DNA from: Gamsiella multidivaricata
Lineage: Eukaryota > Mortierellomycota > Mortierellomycetes > Mortierellales > Mortierellaceae
DNA: 64,000 bases
Direction of reading: 5' to 3'
Assembly: GCF_025024155.1 (NCBI RefSeq)
Contig: NW_026251821.1
Span: forward strand, 1 to 64,000
Shown here: one piece after another, positions 57,013 to 64,000 of the stretch
Layout of the letters: the number at the start of each line of letters is the position of its first letter
Numbering within the stretch: the stretch's first letter is position 1
Made by a program: the position numbers and the translations under genes
Notes under the pieces: generated by a model
The model's database searches: none
The model's input: the letters and a program-made list of their open reading frames with translations, nothing else
What the model was told of the DNA's origin: nothing

Positions 57013-58834
57013 ATGGTCAACCTCAAACTATCTTGTCTTGTTGGTTGGGAGTCGACCTCAAGGGCGTTCCTAATCTCTGCCTCTTCCACACTCACCATTA
57101 CTGACCTCAAAGAGCTCATCAAGGCAGAGAAGGTCCCCGAATTCGACGAAATTGCCGCTGAGAACCTCATTCTATGGCGCATCTTAGTACCAGTCATTGC
57201 TACCAGGGGACACGACTCAGTCAAACTCGACGCTCTGGATGATAAGGAAGAGCTCCCTCCTTCCGATGACCTCCTAGATTTTTTCCCAGACACACCAGCC
57301 AAGAAGGCAATTCACATCATTGTTGAACTGCCTCCACTCGGTATGAGTTCAGGCACTACGAATGAGCTAATTTCACGTCCATACACTCTTCTAAACTGCC
57401 TTCCTTTTTTTTTCTTTTTTTTCTAGGTGTTGTGTGTGTGCTTGTTGTGGCATAGGTTCTTCAGTATCCGCAGCGCTGTCCTTGCCACTCAAAAGAGGTC
57501 GCGAACAAGAGCTCGAGGATCCACAAAAGCTTCCAAAGACTGATGACTGGGTGAAGTATAACGCCAAAGACAGAGCCGTGGATTTACCGCCCTTGCTGGT
57601 CAGCATGCTCAATGCTGGAGAGTTCACACCTGAACCGCGCGACGAGTTCAAGCAGCAGTTGGACGATATGCAAGTCGGCCAGCAAATTATACTACCATCG
57701 ATCGGTCAACGTCCCAAGCATTATGGACAGGGCTACCAGAAACTGTCGTTTTTTATCACCGAGCAGATGGTGGAGATGTGGCGCCTGCTTTCCAGCAACA
57801 ACGATCGGCCGATCAGAAGGATCCTGTCGGGCCCAGTGGGTGTAGGAAAATCATACCTTGCGCTCTTTCTTGCTACTAAAGCATATGCAGAGGCATGGCC
57901 ATTACTTTACTTTTCAGATGCGAAAAAACTGGCCTTATCCGACGGTTATGATGTAGCACAAGAGATCTACGAACGGTTCCTAGCCCTGAACAAGGACATT
58001 TTGACTGTCACTGACTCCCAAGAATCGACACACGGGCACCCAACTGGAAGTACAGTAGTCATTCATGCAGCCACTAGCATCCTAGGCAGGCTACTCCAAC
58101 AACGGGAAACTAAAACTCTCTTGGTCGTCGACGGACATGGCGCACTCTTCGAACAGGACCCACCAGTGCCCAAAAAATACATGATTTTCAACCCGCTGAT
58201 GCAACTTGCCGCATGGAGAGAAAACAGCAGAGGGGCGCGAGTGGTCATGGCGGGCACGGCCGAAAAATTTGAGAGACATTGCATCAAAAATGACATGTGG
58301 AATTGGCTGGAATATGTCACTCCTCTGTCTGATACTATCTTCGACAAGTTGTTGGATATGGACGCCATACTATCAAGAGCCGCGATCAGGGAGCAAGTGA
58401 AGAAGACCACAAACCGCGCTCCACGTGAACTAGTCAGCATGGCAGCGTTTATCTGTCAAAACGTAGCTACAACTGGACAACAATCAGCTACAATCGATCC
58501 AAACACCTACGCCGATCAAGTTGTCTTGTCCCGAATGAGGCAGTTCGCAGAACAGCGGCACCGTGCATTTTATCTGGATGCATATTTCCATTTTAGAAGT
58601 CTAGGTGACATTCAACGACATTCTCATCGGCATGCTCTTGCGGCTATACTTCTTCCTCGAAAAGAAGGCGAATTCGATTTCGAGTATAGGGGATTCGACT
58701 ATCAATTCATGGACCTCGGGCTGGTCACAGGGTCAGAGTCGGGGTTTGTACAGAATACCGCGCCCTATGTCCAGCTGCCAAAGATGCTCTCTTTGCTCTG
58801 TACAAGTCTATGCCGCTTCCTCGAGATACAATGA
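57013..58834 (+). CDS. Crinkler (CRN)-type protein with P-loop NTPase, 3' end disrupted
   Basis: Two exons: 57013-57340 and 57456-58834, 568 residues, start MVNLKLSCLVGWESTSRAFL. Exon 1 is a ubiquitin-like CRN N-terminal domain (TITDLKELIKAEKVPEFDEI, NLILWRILVPVI), the secretion/translocation-type header of Crinkler proteins. Exon 2 holds a STAND-like P-loop NTPase: Walker A GPVGVGKS at residues 235-242 and Walker B LLVVDGH at 331-337. In the family such proteins are host-directed or inter-organism effectors and the NTPase is usually followed by a nuclease-type domain. Here the frame stops at 58834, while coding character changes frame near 58770-58790 and runs on only to 58896. So the C-terminal region is lost or frameshifted, and the copy is probably not fully functional. 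No secretory signal peptide is visible. Confidence 0.75.
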
Positions 58835-59015
58835 CGGCTATTACAGGTGGTCATAAGGACGAAATTGGTCAAGCTTCTGGAAGATCTTCCTTCTAACGTC
58901 AGTTAGAAAGTTGCTGCTCGATGTTTCGGAGGTTCTGCTGAATACTGAAGTTTTATTAATAACAACCATGTAAAGGCTTCGTTAGTGGTATGTAGTGGTC
59001 TCTGCACCTGAACGA

Positions 59016-61708
59016 TTAAAGTGCCGGGGATGCACTGCGCTCCACCCGCTCAATCCTGGCTCCACCCAGTGTTGGAAACTTTGATCTACTCGGCGATGTT
59101 ATAGGTCTGTTGGCTGAATTACTGGATCCTTTAATGTTACTGCTTCCACTCGTGCTGTCCCTCTGCCGGACACGGTTCACCATCACCTCCCGATACTTGT
59201 CGGTTTTTGTAAACTTTGGCACAGAGTCGGTGGACATTAGCCGGAAGATATGGTCATGAATGCGGTCAAAGAGCGAAATATGGATCAGCTCCTGATGTCC
59301 TGCGCCATATCTTTTCCTGCCGTTTTCGCCTTCCTGAACAGTGGAGGGTGATAAAGGCGACTCAGGCGAATCTGGCAATGTCCCGAAGCCACTGTCACAC
59401 TCATTTGTCGACGAAGAAGAGGGGCTCGATGAAGGAAGAGGTGCCTCCATGTTCCGCACGACAGCCTGCATATATGCTGTTATGTCTTGACGCATCTGAT
59501 GTGGAAGGTTCAGTTCTCGTGGGGCGCCAGAAACCAAATAGGTTTCATGAATAGCGAATGCCTGTGTGCAAATCTGCTTCTCGAGTTCACGCAACGTGGC
59601 TGGCTGCGGCGCATTCATGGCCAATCCGCCTCCAGGGCTCAGTCCCATCCCTGATGCTGCTCTTAAAGGATCCTTTCCTGACACTGTTTGGTTATAAGCC
59701 CTGGTAGAGTTGATAAGTGTGTTGAATTTGGCCCTGTAGTCAAGCACCTCAAGATAAAATGCCAGATTCTCCTCGCAAATGTTCTGTTTCAAAAAACTCT
59801 TGAACATCTCCCGGAGTGTGGAGTTGGATAATATCAGGTTTAGCCTGGTGGTGTTGGACGTCGTTGGCTGTGCTGAAAAACCAATGGTAGAGATGGGACC
59901 CCCACTGCTGGTGCCGGGTTCACGTTGCCCAACAGACTCCTTGCCAGAGGACGAAGGCGCATATGAGGATAAGGCGCCGGATTCGGAGAGAATCTGAAAA
60001 GCTGGGTCGTCAAGAATTTGAGATAGTCGGTGAACTGAGCTGCTATTGCTTGTGGCATCCTCTTTGCGCTGCGTTGAACCGCTTAGAGTTGATTCATCTG
60101 CTGAGCGACGTTTTTCACGTCCTACGGAGATGGGTAGACGTGAAACCGTATTGGATGTGAGCTTGAACTGATTCAATAGTAGTAGCTCAGAGTTGGTTCG
60201 ATCTGCTTTGGACCCCAATGGTGTCCTTTCTATTATTATTATTATGTTGACGGAAGCAGCGAGGTTCATGTTAGGAAACTGCATTTCGGAGACTTGTTCC
60301 ATGACAAAGGATCGACAGCAGCATATATTCAGGTCTGTTACTCCATTACCATCCATCCAGTCAGTGCTGACACTGCTTCCACGGCTGCGTACAGGGTTCT
60401 CCCATCCGAGAACAGCTCGGCCTAGTTCTGTAAAATGATACAAAGCCGAGTTCCCCGTCTTGAATAGCGTTGGTCCGTTCCGGTTGTCCTCGCCGACTTG
60501 TCCGATGTATCGTGCGCTGACCATCTCCTGTGCAATGCATATGGCCTCCTCCTTGCTGATGACAGTGGTATTGTCCAACAACCACTCGATAGCTGCTTTC
60601 CCATAAAACGTATGCTTGTACATATCATAGTTGTGTTGCTGATCTTTGACTTTAATTCCGTTGCTGCGGTCAACGTTAGCCTGGATGCGATCTCTACCAG
60701 GACTGGAGGTCAGTGGCGATGAATCGCCAGCTGAATCTGATGCTCGTGCCATGACATTTGGCCGCGAGCCCGCAAAATGCTTAAATATAGCGTCAATGGC
60801 CTTTCGGTTCAACACGACCGCATCCTCGTCTTCAGCACGCTCCAGAAATAGTATTTGCGGCGTCGCGTTTGCTGTGATATGGCGAGTCTCCTCAACAGAG
60901 AGTGAATTGCGGCGGACGAATCTCTGGACAATATGTGCCCCCTTGCCCGTCACTTGGTAGACCCCCTTATTCTGAAAATCGCGTTTGCTAGGATCAGATG
61001 CGCTTTCGAACAGCCTGGCGTCCATGAATGTCTGGCATAGGTTCTTGGCCATGTCGCGCGATAATGAGAACCGAGTGGTTACGACCCGCGTAATGATGCG
61101 TGTGGGATCCTTGGGATCCGTGTCATGGTTTGCCTGAATAAATTGGAGCCCTCCTAGATTGGAGATTGCATCTTCGGCCGTAAAACTGTTGGGATAACTT
61201 TTAAGAAATATCTTGTGGTTCTCGATTGGCAGGGAGATCATCAGCGTTGAGAACAGTTCAAAGATGTTCTACGCTCATACCAACACGTCAGGGACACAAT
61301 AGATAAAAAAAGACAAATGTTAGTAAAGACCCCATGTTTGAGTGTACTATGTATAAATGTAGTTGAGTCTGGCAAAAAATCCAGCCATAGTATTATTTCA
61401 AGTCATTGGATGTTCCATCGCCATTTATACTACTGCTTTCCTGCACTTTCATGCGGGTGACCGTTACAGTATTCGCTCGGGAATGTGCCACCGAGGCATG
61501 GATTGACGCCAGACATTCTCGTGCTGACATCTTAAGGAAAATACTGTAGCTAATATCACCTTGCATTGAGAAACCCCTTTAATTCCTGATCATGCGACTG
61601 CTGCCAATGCTGGAGCCAACGTGAAGCGGAAGCAGTATGCGTTGGTCCGTAATGGTGCATGAAATAACTCACCTTTGCAAACGCGCGGCCTGACGTTGTA
61701 GTCTTCAT
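59016..61708 (-). CDS. DEP-RGS regulator of G-protein signalling (Sst2/FlbA type)
   Basis: Two exons: 61673-61708 (12 codons, GRAFAK) and 59016-61268; about 762 residues. The splice builds FAKNIFELFSTLMISLPIEN, matching the start of fungal Sst2-type proteins; without exon 1 the first DEP block is incomplete. DEP domain 1 spans about 25-130 (KRDFQNKGVYQVTGKGAHIVQ), DEP 2 about 225-320 (FYGKAAIEWLLDNTTVISKE, ALYHFTELGRAVLGW), RGS about 485-710 (LREMFKSFLKQNICEENLAF, YLEVLDYRAKFN, IFRLMSTDSVPKFTKTDKY). The RGS domain accelerates GTP hydrolysis by G-alpha; DEP domains target it to receptors or membranes. The RGS region carries a Gly/Ser-rich insertion. The stretch near residues 335-375 (CCCRSFVMEQ, NIIIIIER) looks unlike protein and might be an unrecognised intron. 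The first intron is 404 nt. Confidence 0.9.
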
Positions 61709-63614
61709 TCTGAGGGTAGGCACGGCGAAAATGACAAACGAAATACTGGGTAAGTACTGGTACCAAACGGCTGTGACGAAGGGCCTTCTAATTCACTTCT
61801 TTATGTTTTCGAACACTCGGAGGGCTTTAAAGATGGGAACGAAATCTTTGATGAGAATGAGGATTCGTTCGCTTCAGCGTGGGGTCGTATTGAGACAGTA
61901 CTGAAGAAGAGGTGAAGGACACCAAATATTCGATATCTATAGCGATAGCAACATGAGAGGAATATTATGTTGGTTAGCCCATAGCCGTGTCCCTTGAGCA
62001 TCATTACACGATTCAGGAGTCTGGGTCTACGACATCGCCTTAGTCAGCGGTCGTTACCCTCTCCGTTACTTTCATAAAGAGCGCGGTGGAGCATGCCATC
62101 AAGGGCTTCTCGGGATTTTGGAATAAAATTGCTTAGGACAAGTACATGCAGCCGCGATAAATAGGGAAGCCATTTGAGGCCCTTGTGGGGAAGAGAAAGG
62201 TAGGGACAGTTTAGGGTGTCGAGCATGTATGACTATTTCCGGGCAGCGAAGAAAAGGAGACAGCTCAAAGAAATAGGGACGACACAAACGGAACGACAAG
62301 GCAATTGAGGAGACGACGGGCGCAAGTAAAAATCGTGATGATAAAAGCGGCAGAATACACACCACACACACGTACAAATAAAAAAAGGCGCGAAACAACA
62401 AAAGTAGGAAGGAATGGGAATCGGCTTTGCTCCATACAGCGGCGTATGAACGATAAGGACAAGAACGAGAAGGAGGAGGAATAGTTCGTGCGAAAAAGGG
62501 CAACGGACGCCAAGTTCTCGGCTTTACCATGATCCTCATATCTGTGGAACAATAATACGCATGCGCCTAGCAGTGTTTCTTCGTAAACGTATTCTTTCAC
62601 TCTCCACACTCTTTAATTGAATAAACGCGTTTAATTGCACACTATTTTTTTTAGCTTTCTTCATACTCATGCAAACTCAATCGCTGGTGTGAGCAAGAGA
62701 TTTGATTTAGAGACACTCTACCAGAATGAATGCAAGACGAGGCCGTGTGAACAGTGTTGAGTGAGGTGAATGAAGTAAGGCTGTGAGGTTGTGCTTGAGT
62801 GTTAGGAGCGCACTAGACTGAAGGTTGCTCTAGGACCTCGGAGCTGTTTGTTTGTGTTTGTACGAATGTGATTTAAGAGGGCGGAATGCAGTAGAGAGAC
62901 GAGAACGAGCATAAGGGAAGGATCAAAGAGAAAGGAAACAAAAGAAAAAGACGAGGAGGGAGAGAAAGAGACGAGGGAAGAGAAGGGGAAAGAGGGGTGC
63001 GACGGCGAGTAGCACAAAGCACAACACACACAGGCATCTACCGCTTTATTGACCCGTAAACTCATAAACATAAAGTTCATTCGCATGGGAAGACATACCA
63101 CCACCGCAAGAAATGGATAATCTGACGGTCAAGGCAGACGAAGGAACGAGGAATAGAGCAGATTACTGCGACGCAGCACGGTACACTAGCAGAGAGAACT
63201 AGATTAACCCCTGAGTTTTTTTTATGCACTTTTACGCAGCCCCCCTAAGAATCGAGCACCCCTCTAACGCCCCTCGTTAGGTTATACGTTGCATGGAATC
63301 AGGCAAAAGGGAGGAGGATGAAATGGAATGTCCTATCCTACTTGGAGCGGACGCAGTTGGCTACAGTCGCGTCGCGAGACGCGTTCTGGCACATGGCGCA
63401 CTTTTTTCGTGGCTTCTAGTCACGTGATAATCCTGCCTGCCAGCCAGGCTGATCAAAAAGTGTCTCCATCATCTCTTCTTCTCCACCTCTTCATCTCAAC
63501 ATTCCTTGGACGCGATACTCGGCCTCAGTATCGACACACGCACAAGCGCACGTACACGCATCACAATCATTAGTGTCAGGACTCGAGATATAACCGCAAT
63601 ACCACATCTCGGGA
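61709..63614. other. Divergent region between the RGS gene and EMC1
   Basis: About 1.9 kb with no gene I can support. Small minus-strand frames at 62044-62609 are Ser/Leu/Phe-rich without family signal. The 63440-63600 part is CT/CAC-rich and probably the EMC1 promoter/leader. Confidence 0.5.
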
Positions 63615-64000
63615 ATGGCCCCATCAACACCAAGGGCATTTCACAGAGTCGCGTACTGGGCCGTGACCCTTTGCGCTATTGTGCTAGCTCTCCTTGTCAG
63701 CACTACTGTCGCACTCGATGAGGCTCAAGCGGGTATTATTGACTGGTATGTGCAAAAAATCCCAAAGGCATGGGTATTTACAGGTTCCGCAAGTCATATG
63801 TGGCCTTTGAAGACATAGCTGGAATAACTATGAACCGCTCCCTCTTTTCCTAATCGAACTGTTGCTCCATCTTTGAATCGAATTCAGGCACCACAAATGG
63901 ATCGGCACGCCCCATATGTCTGCTACACCACGCACTGTCCGCGGATCGAATGCAATCTTTGTTGCAACTGATAAAAATACCATCGCTTCAATTAAAGCAA
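63615..64000 (+). CDS. EMC1: ER membrane protein complex subunit 1 (EMC1), 5' end
   Basis: Exon 1 63615-63745, exon 2 63891 to the window edge; partial. A signal peptide (AVTLCAIVLALLVSTTVALD, about residues 15-35) is followed by DEAQAGIIDWHHKWIGTPH and SNAIFVATDKNTIASIKA, the first strands of the EMC1 luminal beta-propeller. EMC1 is the large subunit of the complex that inserts tail-anchored and multi-pass membrane proteins at the ER. The junction is GT-AG and completes the conserved Trp codon. Confidence 0.82.

Noticed and set aside
1..64000. tRNA, rRNA, CRISPR or bacterial-type operon signals
   Set aside because: None seen on reading; short repeats present are microsatellites, tandem duplications or coding repeats without spacer-repeat regularity. 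A tRNAscan or Rfam search was not possible here.

Overview
This window is nuclear DNA of an intron-rich filamentous fungus. Best guess (inference): an early-diverging lineage, most likely Mortierellomycota. Support: many short GT-AG introns, a lineage-type F-box/leucine-rich family, a Crinkler-type protein with a P-loop NTPase, and conserved genes of fungal type. No tRNA, rRNA, CRISPR or bacterial operon structure was seen. Exon borders below were derived by hand from reading frame, splice consensus and protein-family fit; wherever exon lists are given they were checked to keep frame, except one junction in the CLN3 gene.

Layout. 0-4 kb: a partial 3' end, an F-box protein gene broken by one in-frame TAG, and a fragment. 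4.7-6.4 kb: two retroelement-type RNase H genes head to head. 7.5-9.2 kb: a small unknown 4-exon gene and a PPxY-containing membrane protein. 10-13.1 kb: LARP1-type RNA-binding protein. 14-15.8 kb: an F-box protein with a Tyr/Asp repeat tail. 16.4-19 kb: ESF2 (rRNA processing) and PPIL3 cyclophilin, divergent. 20.1-24.1 kb: HMG-CoA synthase and a heat-shock-factor-type regulator, convergent. 24.1-30 kb: almost gene-free, holding one F-box relic. 30-36.8 kb: casein kinase 1 and CLN3/Btn1, convergent. 38.2-45.7 kb: a STRA6-family membrane protein and GPI mannosyltransferase IV (SMP3), convergent. 46.2-51.6 kb: nucleoporin Nup160/Nup120. 51.9-56.5 kb: a degrading F-box cluster with one intact gene, at least three relics, an inverted repeat and a frameshifted unknown gene. 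57-58.8 kb: Crinkler-type protein, 3' truncated. 59-61.7 kb: DEP-RGS G-protein regulator. 63.6-64 kb: first exons of EMC1.

The conserved genes are ordinary housekeeping and signalling functions (translation control, ribosome assembly, spliceosomal cyclophilin, sterol synthesis, GPI anchors, ER membrane insertion, nuclear pore, lysosomal membrane, kinase and G-protein signalling). They are interleaved with fast-turning accessory blocks made of F-box genes, RNase H remnants and a Crinkler gene. The most notable signals are TAG stops at glutamine positions in F-box copies (a RIP-like pattern), two GC-AG introns, an ATG-only coding exon, a 30-nt exon and a non-canonical junction in CLN3, a STRA6-family protein in a fungus, and paired stand-alone RNase H genes of two different retroelement types.
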